62,175 bases of DNA from Bacteroidales bacterium (lineage in GTDB: Bacteria > Bacteroidota > Bacteroidia > Bacteroidales > P3). Position 1 is the stretch's first letter. Each line of letters begins with the position of its first letter. The DNA lies in assembly GCA_017522255.1 (NCBI GenBank), contig JAFWZP010000080.1, forward strand, positions 1 through 62,175, given 5' to 3'. The translations under genes and the position numbers were made by a program. Below, piece by piece: positions 17,859 through 26,588 of the stretch. The notes below the pieces were generated by a model. That model searched no databases, was not told the DNA's origin, and was given only the letters and a program-made list of their open reading frames with translations.

Positions 17859-19058
17859 TTATTCTGAGACAGGGCGAACCGTACACCCGAGGTTACGACT
17901 GTACCAATTCACATCGTGGTCGCCACTGTCGAAGCCGAGGCGGTAGGCACCGCTCTCGTAGGGCGAGGAGCTCCAAAAGTTGCCGTACTCACCAACGCCG
18001 GTACGCGACGACCCGCCGCAGTAGCCCGCAGCAGGAAGAAAGATTCTGTTGCCATTAGGTCCTGTTACTATCATTCCGTTTACGCCATTTTGCGTAGTCC
18101 ATGTCCATGTGCAATTGTTATTCAATTCTTTCATCTCGGCTTCGGTGGGCATACGCCATGTACCGCCCCAATTGGCTCGGGCGGCATCGTAGGTGGCATT
18201 ACCACTTATATCTTTCATTTGTTGCCCGTAAGTAAGACTATTAGATTGGTCATACGATGTTTTGGTGGTGGTTTCGCCCCATGCATAGTAGTTGCCATAG
18301 TCTTCCGGAGAGGTAGCACCCACATTGCAGGTAGCCCACTTCAAACCACTTGGCAAGCCTAAGTCTACCCAATCGTAACCATTAATTGATAATAATGTTG
18401 TAAAACTTTTCTCTTCTCCGTATGCAGTACCTTTTTGGTTAGTGGCGTAGGCTCGCACATAGTAGGTAGTATTTTCGGCAAGTCCGGCTATATTAGAAGT
18501 AAAACTTCCTGTACCGGTGCCATCGGTGGTTTTATTATCTTCTATGGTTGGGTTAGGCGAAGTGCTCCAGCATACGCCGCATGCCGTAACCTTACTCCAA
18601 CCATAGGATGTTATGTTTCCACCACATCTTGCACTATTGGCGGTTATTGAAGTTACATTTTGTGTTGTTAATACAGGCAATGTTATCGGAGTAGAAAACG
18701 TCAATTCATTTCCATAGTGCGTTCCTATCTGATTGGTGGCATAGGCTCGAACATAGTAGGTAGTGTTTCCCGTAAGGTTATTAAGTTCAGATGTTAATGT
18801 CCCTACCTTTTTACCATTCGAAACATGGTTGTCGTTTATGGTAGGTTTGGGGTTGGTGCTCCAGCATACTCCACGGTCCGTAAGGTAGTTTTCTCCTATC
18901 TCCACAGTGCTGCTACACGTAGCTGTACAATTACTTCCAACAACCACCTCGTGGGTTTCTATCCTATTGTTAGGCATCAGCGTTTCTTCTTTGCCGCAAG
19001 CCACCACCATAAGGCAAGCCAATGCCACTATATATATAATATTGTATATTCTTTTCAT
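17859..19058 (-). CDS. lipoprotein with two Fn3-like repeats and a FISUMP domain
   Basis: 399 residues. Lipoprotein signal with lipobox Cys21 (MVVAC). Two related repeats of about 85-90 residues (GVCWSTNPKPTINDN...TYYVRAYATNQIGT and GVCWSTSPNPTIEDN...TYYVRAYATNQKGT) have the Fn3-like Bacteroidetes pattern. The C-terminal 170 residues are a FISUMP-type domain (YDWVDLGLPSGLKWATCNVGA, YYAWGET, WRMPTEAEM, FLPAAGY, YWSSSP-like, VRPV). Probably surface exposed; no enzymatic role can be read. It follows the barrel-FISUMP gene by 12 bp. Confidence 0.83.
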   Translation of the reverse strand: MKRIYNIIYIVALACLMVVACGKEETLMPNNRIETHEVVVGSNCTATCSSTVEIGENYLTDRGVCWSTNPKPTINDNHVSNGKKVGTLTSELNNLTGNTTYYVRAYATNQIGTHYGNELTFSTPITLPVLTTQNVTSITANSARCGGNITSYGWSKVTACGVCWSTSPNPTIEDNKTTDGTGTGSFTSNIAGLAENTTYYVRAYATNQKGTAYGEEKSFTTLLSINGYDWVDLGLPSGLKWATCNVGATSPEDYGNYYAWGETTTKTSYDQSNSLTYGQQMKDISGNATYDAARANWGGTWRMPTEAEMKELNNNCTWTWTTQNGVNGMIVTGPNGNRIFLPAAGYCGGSSRTGVGEYGNFWSSSPYESGAYRLGFDSGDHDVNWYSRNLGCTVRPVSE

Positions 19059-19070
19059 CGTTGTTGTATA

Positions 19071-20603
19071 TTAAAATGTTATACCTATTCCTATTCTTGC
19101 TTCCAAATATTCACCAATATAGCTTATAGGCTGCACCACATCAAGCGATAGCACCCATCTGTTTATCATCATCATAGCTCCGGCGTTTAGTTCGGCACCG
19201 CCATAGCTGTCTGTTTCCATCTTGGCAATTCGTCCATCGCTCAGCTGCCACAGTGCATTGGCAAACCCATAACCGCCACCCAGTTTAAGATATATGCCAC
19301 GCTTTCCCACTATCACACCTGCATTTGCCGAAAAACGAGATGTTTGCTTATCGCCGGAATAGAAATTCATCATGGTTTGGTCGGTTGGCACAGTGGCATC
19401 GGGGGCAAAGCCGGCAAAGTTAAAATTGGTCATAACGGTGGCGTAGGCTCCGAAGTATTTCTTTACCGTGCCCACACTTATGCCAAACGAAGAGAGCGCA
19501 GGCACAAAAGCCTGTGCATAGTTCAGTGTAACAAAGTTGTATCTATTATAGTTTCCCAACACCGGTCGTATGTTCATGCCATAATATCGCTGCGAGTCCA
19601 CCACGCTATATGCCATATTGCTTATCTGCAAGCAATTAGCAATAGTGCTGTCGGAGCCTGAGTTTGAGGTCCAATAGTTTCCTGTTTTTCCGCCGTCTGT
19701 TACCTGCATATCGTTGTAAAGTCCTGCGGCAGGAATAAATATGCTGTTACCGTTGGGTCCTGTTACCTTATAACCGTTCATGCCGTTCAGCGTTGCCCAT
19801 TGCCAAGAGCAGCTGTCTATCAGTTTCTGCAACTCATCTGTGGTGGGCAAACGCCACGGTTCGCCCCATTGCTTGCGAGCCACATCGTAGTTTTTGTCGG
19901 CAGCTATATTTTCCATATCTACGGCGTATGTGGTGCTGTTGCTAACACTGTAGCGTCGTTTTGGCGAGGTTTCGCCCCAGGCATAGTAGTTACCCAACAC
20001 TTCGGGCGAGGCACTGCCCATATTGCAGGCAGCCCATTTGGTGCTAAGGCCAAGGTCCACATACTCGTGTCGGTTGGTGGTTTTTCCCTCGTCGTTTATC
20101 TGTTGCATGGTTATCACCACCGGTTGTGCACCTGTGCCAAGGTCCATGCCTTGCAGGCGTTTTTGCAGTATCTCGTCCAACTTGCTGTCCACAGCCTTGC
20201 CTATGCTGGTGGTGTCTATCTTTATTTCTTTGCCTTCGGTGTTCAGTTTCATCTGGTATACCACGCCGCTTTCTATGCTTTGCGGAAAGTTGTAGTTGCG
20301 CAGCACCCCAAACTCTTTGTGTTTGATGGTAAGGAACCTAACGCCGGGCGACACAAACACCCATATCTCGCCGGTTTTTTGTTCGGTTTTTTCTATAATG
20401 CAACCGCTAAACTCGAAGCCCGTTTCTATGGTTTCTATCTTAATCAAGGCACAAAGGTCGCTGTTTATGTCGCGCACCTTAGCCACACGTGCCCCCATAT
20501 CGCGGTCGATACGGTTGAAGCTTTCCACACTAATCTTCTGTGCTTTTGCCGCCGATACTCCGCATATCAGCAACACAACTAATGCGAGTAGTTTCTGTTT
20601 CAT
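19071..20603 (-). CDS. FISUMP domain fused to an outer-membrane beta-barrel-like region
   Basis: About 510 residues from ATG 20603 (MKQKLLALVVLLICGVSAAKAQ signal peptide); an ATG four codons earlier (20615) is also possible. Order: signal; N-terminal beta domain found in Bacteroidetes envelope proteins (SVESFNRIDRDMGARVAKVRD); FISUMP domain at about 185-345 (HEYVDLGLSTKWAACNMG, YYAWGET, WRLPTTDEL, FIPAAGLY, IRPVLG); then about 160 residues of alternating strands ending in ARIGIGITF, with the terminal Phe typical of outer-membrane barrels. The lipoprotein downstream carries the same FISUMP module, so the pair may act together at the surface. Confidence 0.8.
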   Translation of the reverse strand: MKQKLLALVVLLICGVSAAKAQKISVESFNRIDRDMGARVAKVRDINSDLCALIKIETIETGFEFSGCIIEKTEQKTGEIWVFVSPGVRFLTIKHKEFGVLRNYNFPQSIESGVVYQMKLNTEGKEIKIDTTSIGKAVDSKLDEILQKRLQGMDLGTGAQPVVITMQQINDEGKTTNRHEYVDLGLSTKWAACNMGSASPEVLGNYYAWGETSPKRRYSVSNSTTYAVDMENIAADKNYDVARKQWGEPWRLPTTDELQKLIDSCSWQWATLNGMNGYKVTGPNGNSIFIPAAGLYNDMQVTDGGKTGNYWTSNSGSDSTIANCLQISNMAYSVVDSQRYYGMNIRPVLGNYNRYNFVTLNYAQAFVPALSSFGISVGTVKKYFGAYATVMTNFNFAGFAPDATVPTDQTMMNFYSGDKQTSRFSANAGVIVGKRGIYLKLGGGYGFANALWQLSDGRIAKMETDSYGGAELNAGAMMMINRWVLSLDVVQPISYIGEYLEARIGIGITF

Positions 20604-20664
20604 GCCGGTTATCATATTTGTTTATAATTATTTATTAAATTATCAGTCGTTTATTTTGAAGTTG

Positions 20665-20672
20665 CAAAGGTA
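20665..20672 (-). promoter_or_regulatory. -7 element for the FISUMP operon
   Basis: Minus strand TACCTTTG, 62 bp upstream of ATG 20603. No clear -33. Confidence 0.5.
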
Positions 20673-20821
20673 CAAATATTTTTGGAATAATGCGAGGTTT
20701 TTAGGAAACTTTTTTTGCACAAACATGTAAGTACATATAATAGTATCTCTTGCCCCCACTGCAACAACAGAACGGCAAACAGCCAAGAGCCAACCGCCAA
20801 AGACACGTCCTACAAACTGAC

Positions 20822-21044
20822 TATAAACGTTCCAAAAGTTGTTTATAGACGTTTCTAAAATATATTTTGCCCGTTTCAAAAAGTATTTTCAAGCCTTGAA
20901 AGTATATTTTCAAGGCTTGAAAGTATACTTTCATGACTTGAAAGTATATTTTCATGTCATGAAAATAGTTTTATAAGCATGTATGTGAAGTTTTATAGAC
21001 GTACCTCGAAAGTTTTATAGACGTATCTATGGAGTTTATCAAAC
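20822..21044. repeat. 21-22-nt periodic array, copy 2
   Basis: About ten units of 20-22 nt. Three divergent ones (from 20822, 20843, 20865) precede the block 20881-21044 that matches window positions 1-164 at about 98 percent. A further, weaker similarity continues to about 21090. Cores such as TCAAGGCTTGA and TCATGTCATGA are palindromic. It fills most of the 600-bp gap 20616-21223, beyond the terminator of sppA, the same setting as copy 1. Confidence 0.85.
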
Positions 21045-21146
21045 ACGTCTGCCTGTACAACGGGACGCAAGCTATGAATTTGCATTGCGAAGTCAACATC
21101 CGCAAATCACCTGCAAAGCAATTTTCAGAAATTGCCTATAACAAAA

Positions 21147-21182
21147 GAGGCGACGAAACTCAGCATATTGTTTCGTCGCCTC
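21147..21182 (-). terminator. intrinsic terminator of sppA
   Basis: Perfect 13-bp stem GAGGCGACGAAAC with its complement (21147-21159, 21170-21182), 10-nt loop. On the minus strand it is followed by a short TTTTGTTA run. Forty bp after the sppA stop. Confidence 0.8.
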
Positions 21183-21223
21183 GTGAGGGATTTATAACGT
21201 AAATATCAGAAGTTGCCTATGCA

Positions 21224-22987
21224 TCAAAAATTTATAAAGTAAGGCAATCGGGCTTGGAGTGGCTCCATATTGTTTATCTGTTCCAACATTTCGTAGTACT
21301 TTTCTACATCTGTCCTTTTCGACAACACATCGGTCAGGCTTTGTTCTTCGCCCAATATTTCCATCAATTGTGTGGCAAAATCTTTTTCTTTAGGATATGC
21401 CAATATTGAATAACTATCTATTTCGGCGAGTTCGGCAGCTATATCCAAAGCCTTGTCCATTCCGCCAAGTTCATCTACCAAGCCCAGTTTTTTGGCATCA
21501 ATACCTGTCCATACTCTTCCACGGGCTATGCTATCCACATATTCAACCGTCAGGTTTCGACCGAGAGCCACACGTTGGCAAAAAGTTACATAAAAGTCTT
21601 CGACATTACGCACCAACACATCATAGCCCTCTCCCGACAAGGGACGCATAGTGGAAAGAGCTGCTGCATTTTTGTTTGTAAGCACGGTATCGGTGGTTAC
21701 ACCAAACTTGTTTTTAAGCATTCCACCCAATTCGGGATACAAACCAAACACACCTATCGATCCTGTAATAGTGGTAGGCATTGCCACTATCTTGTGGGCA
21801 TTGCACGATATTTCGTAGCCTGCCGAAGCAGCCACATCGCTCATCGACACCACTATAGGTTTCTTTTGTTTGGCACGAATTACGGCATTTGTCATTATCT
21901 CCGATGCCACCACAGCCCCTCCGGGACTATTAACACGCAGCACTATGGCCTTCACCGCATCGTTGTCGGCAGCATCGTCCAATGCCTTGGCAATAACACT
22001 CGAATATACATTAACGCCGGTTCCTTTGCCCTGAACCACATCGCCTTGTGCATATATTACAGCTATCTTGTTGCTCGAAACGTCGATGGACGATTGTGCA
22101 TATTTCTTGGCTTTCACAAAATTTATATCATCATAGTCGTCCAATCCCATTTGCTCGGACAACAACACAAGCACATCATGTTCGAAAACCAAACCGTCCA
22201 CCAAAGCATTCTTCAGAGCATCGGCAGGCAAATAAGCCTCAAGATTGTCGGCTATGGCATTAAGCCTATCCACCGATATGCCTCTAACTGCCGACATATC
22301 AGCTACCACATGGTTCCAAATACTTTCGATATAAGTGCGTACCTGTGTTTTGTTGGCCTGGCTCATCTGAGTCATGGTATACATCTCGCCGGCACTCTTG
22401 AAGGCATTGCTTCTCGGACGAATAAGTTTCACCTTTACATTCAACTTGTCCAATAGGTCTTTTATAAACAATGTTTCGGCGGCTATACCTTTAAAATCCA
22501 ACATTCCCGAAGGATTGATAAAAACACTGTCGGCCACAGAAGCCAAGTAATAACCTTTTTGCGAATAGGTGTCGGCATAAGAGTAGACAAACTTACCGCT
22601 CTCTTTAAAGTCGACGATTGCATTACGTATTTCTTCGGTCAAAGCCCAACCGGCATTATACAAAGCCGACATCTTTAGGTAAATGCCGCTTATGTTGTCA
22701 TCGTCTTTTGCCATACGTATGGATTTGAGCAACACATCGGCGCCAAGCACTTGGTTACCTTCCAAATAGGCATCCAATTCGTTGGGAGTTCGTTCGTATA
22801 TGGATTTGTTTAAATCCAACTCCAACACCGAGTTTTCCTTCACAACCAACATATCGGCATTCTCGCCGGAGGAAACCATTGTTGCCACCGAACCCACTAT
22901 AAGTGCAACAAAAACGAATACACCTATACCCAATATTAGCAAATTACTTAGGCACGAAGCCAACATCATCTTAAAAAAATCTTTCAT
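21224..22987 (-). CDS. sppA: signal peptide peptidase SppA, 67K type
   Basis: 587 residues, the long two-domain form. One N-terminal transmembrane helix (about 14-38). The catalytic Lys197 lies in RSNAFKSAGE of the first domain and nucleophile Ser388 in SMSDVAASAGY of the second, as in E. coli SppA. The following GSIGVFG motif is typical. It degrades cleaved signal peptides in the membrane. Stand-alone gene with its own terminator. Confidence 0.95.
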   Translation of the reverse strand: MKDFFKMMLASCLSNLLILGIGVFVFVALIVGSVATMVSSGENADMLVVKENSVLELDLNKSIYERTPNELDAYLEGNQVLGADVLLKSIRMAKDDDNISGIYLKMSALYNAGWALTEEIRNAIVDFKESGKFVYSYADTYSQKGYYLASVADSVFINPSGMLDFKGIAAETLFIKDLLDKLNVKVKLIRPRSNAFKSAGEMYTMTQMSQANKTQVRTYIESIWNHVVADMSAVRGISVDRLNAIADNLEAYLPADALKNALVDGLVFEHDVLVLLSEQMGLDDYDDINFVKAKKYAQSSIDVSSNKIAVIYAQGDVVQGKGTGVNVYSSVIAKALDDAADNDAVKAIVLRVNSPGGAVVASEIMTNAVIRAKQKKPIVVSMSDVAASAGYEISCNAHKIVAMPTTITGSIGVFGLYPELGGMLKNKFGVTTDTVLTNKNAAALSTMRPLSGEGYDVLVRNVEDFYVTFCQRVALGRNLTVEYVDSIARGRVWTGIDAKKLGLVDELGGMDKALDIAAELAEIDSYSILAYPKEKDFATQLMEILGEEQSLTDVLSKRTDVEKYYEMLEQINNMEPLQARLPYFINF

Positions 22988-23016
22988 CTCAATACAAGTT
23001 TTATTTTATATAAAAC

Positions 23017-23048
23017 AAAAAACTCTTTACGTTGATAAAGAGTTTTTT
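23017..23048 (-). terminator. intrinsic terminator of nrdJ
   Basis: Perfect 13-bp stem AAAAAACTCTTTA/TAAAGAGTTTTTT with a 6-nt loop, 17 bp beyond the nrdJ stop; the arms supply the U-run. Confidence 0.9.
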
Positions 23049-23065
23049 GTAGATTTATTTCGTTT

Positions 23066-25771
23066 TTAACTACATTTCGACCAACCACATTTGTTGCTAC
23101 ATTCTTTGCAACCTCCGGTGTAAATAATCTTTCCGCCACATTCGGGGCATACTTCACCTGTTTCTGTTCCATCAGAGATATAGCGTTTCAAAGCACGAGC
23201 CACACCATTTTTCCATGTAGTGATAGAGTCGACATCAAAATTCAACTTACTTACCAATTCCACCACATTTGGCAATGGCATACCATGACGCAATATACCC
23301 GAAATAAGTTTGGCATAATTCCAAAATTCTTTGTTGAACAAACGCGAAAGACCTTCGATAGTTACTCTATAACCGTCTTTGTCTAAGAATTGGAAGTCGT
23401 AGCGAGCTTTCTTGTTGTCGTCTTTAACACGTATAACCCAACCTTTTTCGACCCACGAAGGCAAAGTAAAACTTTCGGCTTTACCTGTAAATATTTCGTA
23501 AGGGTGCCCTTGATATATACCAACTACGGCAATCCAGCTTTCCTTATCGTTTTGGAATCTTACTATTTCGGCATCCAAACGTTTCGGACGCTTGGGAGCA
23601 GTAGTTTCGCGGAACGAGCCTTCTGCCGCTTTCTTCGAATCGCTATTGTTTGAAACCAAAACACCTTCTCTTGAGCCATCACGGTATATAGTACAACCTT
23701 TGCAGCCGCTTTCCCATGCTGTTTGGTAGATAGTGCTAACCATCTCTTTGGTGGTTTCTTTAGGAATGTTTACGGTAACGCTTATCGAATGGTCTACCCA
23801 CTTTTGTATTGCACCTTGCATACGCACCTTGTTCACCCAATCTATATCTTGCGATGTAGCTTTGTAGTAAGGCGATTTGTCTATTATGGCTTGCAAATCG
23901 GCATCGTTCATATTCATCACCTCGTCGACATCGTAGCCCGACACCTTCAACCATTCTACAAACTTAGGGTGAAATACGTTAAACTCTTCGAAGTAATCGC
24001 CATTCGAGTCTTGTACTATCTTTCTTGAGGAATTGTCTTTATCGTTGGGGTTTACCTTCTTGCGACGTTTGTACGATACCATAAACACAGGTTCGATACC
24101 CGATGTTGTTTGAGTGCAAATACTTACTGTTCCGGTAGGAGCTATTGTAAGCAAAGCTACATTTCTACGTCCGTATTTCGACATATTTTTGTACAACTCA
24201 GGGTCTATTTCGGCCAAACGTTTTATAAAAGGATTGTTCATTTCACGCTCTGTGTCGTATATAGGGAATGCGCCACGCTCTTTAGCCATCGTTACCGACG
24301 ATGCATAAGCAGTGGCAGCCAATGTTTGATGCACCTTAACCGAGAAACTGATGGCTTCATCGGAACCATAACGCAAGCCCAATGCTGCCAACATATCGCC
24401 TTCGGCAGTGATACCAAAACCGGTTCTGCGACCTTCCAAACATTTCATCTTTATGCTCAACCAAAGATTTTTTTCTACTCTTTTTATTTCTTCGTCTTCG
24501 GGGTCGCTATCTATCTTGGCAATGATTTTTTCGATCTTTTCCAATTCCAAATCAATAAGGTCGTCCATCAAACGCTGACCTTTTGTAACATGTTGGCGGA
24601 ACAAATCGAAATCAAATTCAGCATCTTTAGTAAAAGGATTCTTTACATAGCTATACAAGTTTATAGCCAACAATCGGCAACTATCGTATGGGCATAAAGG
24701 TATTTCGCCACACGGATTAGTCGACACCGTTCTAAAACCGAAATCGCCATAACAGTCCGGCACCGATTCGCGAGTTATAGTATCCCAAAACAACACACCC
24801 GGCTCGGCCGAACTCCATGCATTTTCTATAATCTTGTTCCACAAAGTGCGTGCATCTATCTCTTTTACTATCGAAGGATTATCCGAATCGATAGGATATT
24901 GCTGTACGAAAGGTTTGTTTTCTACCACAGCACGCATAAATTCATCGGTTATCTTAACGGAAATATTGGCACCCGTAATCTTTCCTTGCTCCAATTTGGC
25001 ATCAATAAACTTTTCGGAATCGGGGTGCTTTATCGAAATGCTCAACATCAAAGCTCCACGTCGTCCACCTTGAGCCACTTCTCTTGTAGTATTGGAATAA
25101 CGTTCCATAAAAGGAACAATACCTGTAGAAGTAAGAGCGCTATTCTTAACCGGAGAACCTTCGGGACGGATATGCGACAAATCGTGTCCTACCCCACCCC
25201 TACGTTTCATCAATTGCACTTGTTCTTGATCCACCTTCAAGATACCGCCATACGAATCGGAATATCCGGGATTACCAATAACAAAACAATTCGACAACGA
25301 AACAATTTGAAAGTCATTACCTATACCCGACATCGGACTTCCTTGGGGTATTATATAACGAAAATCTTTAAGAAGCTCATAAATATCTTCTTTACTCATG
25401 GGATTAGGATAATTGCTTTCAATTCTTGCAAACTCCGAGGCTAAACGAATATGCATCTGTTCGGGAGTTTGTTCAAATATTTTATCACCATCACGCAATG
25501 CATACTTATTCATCCATACATTGGCAGCCAACTCATCGCCACCAAAATATGCAGTACTTTTCGCCATTATATCCTTAGGGTCATACTCCAAATAAGTAGT
25601 TTTTGTCTTCTCTTCTTTCATTTTATGTTCCGTTTTGATAATTTCTTGTTTTGTCGAAGCAATTTGTTTGCTTGTTTGTTTCCGTTTCTTACCATTTCTA
25701 CGACCATTATTCGTTATAGTAGAAACAACATTATATTCTTCTCCAAAATCTAAAATAAGATCGTTTTCCAT
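23066..25771 (-). CDS. nrdJ: adenosylcobalamin-dependent (class II) ribonucleotide reductase
   Basis: 901 residues. It reduces ribonucleoside diphosphates using B12 for radical generation, so it works without oxygen. Visible: LSNCFVIGN with redox Cys162, the NPCGEIPLC radical-site motif with Cys354, a MKRRGGVGHDLSHIRP loop, GGRRGALMLS, and a C-terminal zinc-ribbon-like tail (CPECGG...GCKEC...CGWSKC). The first 60 residues are a charged, low-complexity extension (GRRNGKKRKQTSKQ) that is not part of the catalytic fold; an internal Met at 51 is an alternative start. No cobalamin riboswitch was recognised upstream. Confidence 0.95.
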   Translation of the reverse strand: MENDLILDFGEEYNVVSTITNNGRRNGKKRKQTSKQIASTKQEIIKTEHKMKEEKTKTTYLEYDPKDIMAKSTAYFGGDELAANVWMNKYALRDGDKIFEQTPEQMHIRLASEFARIESNYPNPMSKEDIYELLKDFRYIIPQGSPMSGIGNDFQIVSLSNCFVIGNPGYSDSYGGILKVDQEQVQLMKRRGGVGHDLSHIRPEGSPVKNSALTSTGIVPFMERYSNTTREVAQGGRRGALMLSISIKHPDSEKFIDAKLEQGKITGANISVKITDEFMRAVVENKPFVQQYPIDSDNPSIVKEIDARTLWNKIIENAWSSAEPGVLFWDTITRESVPDCYGDFGFRTVSTNPCGEIPLCPYDSCRLLAINLYSYVKNPFTKDAEFDFDLFRQHVTKGQRLMDDLIDLELEKIEKIIAKIDSDPEDEEIKRVEKNLWLSIKMKCLEGRRTGFGITAEGDMLAALGLRYGSDEAISFSVKVHQTLAATAYASSVTMAKERGAFPIYDTEREMNNPFIKRLAEIDPELYKNMSKYGRRNVALLTIAPTGTVSICTQTTSGIEPVFMVSYKRRKKVNPNDKDNSSRKIVQDSNGDYFEEFNVFHPKFVEWLKVSGYDVDEVMNMNDADLQAIIDKSPYYKATSQDIDWVNKVRMQGAIQKWVDHSISVTVNIPKETTKEMVSTIYQTAWESGCKGCTIYRDGSREGVLVSNNSDSKKAAEGSFRETTAPKRPKRLDAEIVRFQNDKESWIAVVGIYQGHPYEIFTGKAESFTLPSWVEKGWVIRVKDDNKKARYDFQFLDKDGYRVTIEGLSRLFNKEFWNYAKLISGILRHGMPLPNVVELVSKLNFDVDSITTWKNGVARALKRYISDGTETGEVCPECGGKIIYTGGCKECSNKCGWSKCS

Positions 25772-25949
25772 AATGGTAAATTTCAGTTAGTCAAACAAAC
25801 ACAATTACTTACATTATTATTGTTGTTTTTTTTCACAATGCTAAATTACAAATACATTTAAATACATAGCCTTTTAGTTATTAACAAGAAGACAAATCGA
25901 GAATAAATTTCCTTATTATCAAAGATATACTATTTAATAACATTCTTTT

Positions 25950-25981
25950 CTTGAAGTTTTTCAGAAAAAGTCGTATTTTTG
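25950..25981 (+). promoter_or_regulatory. promoter of the guanine deaminase gene
   Basis: -7 TATTTTTG (25974-25981) and a -33-like CTTG at 25950-25953 with 20 nt between. The start codon is 28 bp downstream. Confidence 0.65.
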
Positions 25982-26009
25982 CAAAACAAAACAATAATAC
26001 ATAATAAAG

Positions 26010-26498
26010 ATGCAACCTATGTGTAACAATAGTATAGAATATTATTTGCAACGAAGTATCGATATTGCAAAAGAAAATTGCCTTTCCCACCATGGTGGTC
26101 CCTTTGGTGCTGTAATTGTAAAAAATGGAGAAATAATAGCCGAATGTGGCAATAGTGTAACCTCTACCAACGATCCTACGGCACATGCCGAAGTTAATGC
26201 CATACGTATGGCTTGCCAAAAACTAAACACTTTCGACCTTTCGGACTGTGAAATATATGCAAGTTGCGAACCTTGCCCCATGTGTTTGGCGGCTATATAT
26301 TGGGCAAGAATACCTACTTTATACTATGCCGCTGATAAAAATGATGCAAAAAATGCAGGATTTGACGATTCTTTTATATACGAAGAATTTGAAAAAGAGG
26401 AGCAAGACCGCTCTATTACAATCAAACGCATAAAACTAAGCACCACCTCTACACCTTTTGAGGAATGGAAAAACATGAGTGATAAAATAGAATACTAA
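26010..26498 (+). CDS. guaD: guanine deaminase (cytidine deaminase fold)
   Basis: 162 residues. Zinc-site His59 in TAHAEVNAIR with proton-shuttle Glu61, and PCPMC with Cys89 and Cys92. The C-terminal NAGFDDSFIYEEF and the final SDKIEY-type end follow the B. subtilis guanine deaminase pattern rather than TadA. It converts guanine to xanthine (purine salvage and nitrogen release). A Met at codon 4 is an alternative start. Its transcript ends at the shared terminator 26524-26560. Confidence 0.9.
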   Translation: MQPMCNNSIEYYLQRSIDIAKENCLSHHGGPFGAVIVKNGEIIAECGNSVTSTNDPTAHAEVNAIRMACQKLNTFDLSDCEIYASCEPCPMCLAAIYWARIPTLYYAADKNDAKNAGFDDSFIYEEFEKEEQDRSITIKRIKLSTTSTPFEEWKNMSDKIEY

Positions 26499-26523
26499 AC
26501 AATATTTTCTCAAAAAAAAGATA

Positions 26524-26560
26524 AAGGCAACTTCTAAATGTACTCTTTAGAAGTTGCCTT
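26524..26560. terminator. bidirectional terminator between guaD and glmM
   Basis: Perfect 15-bp stem (26524-26538 with 26546-26560), 7-nt loop, A-run on the left and T-containing arm on the right, so it can serve both convergent genes. Confidence 0.88.
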
Positions 26561-26588
26561 ATACGATAAGTAACATTCATTTATAATG

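Noticed and set aside
25772-26009. Cobalamin riboswitch upstream of nrdJ
   Set aside because: No B12-box-like conserved core is visible in the short A/T-rich gap; the same holds for mutA.
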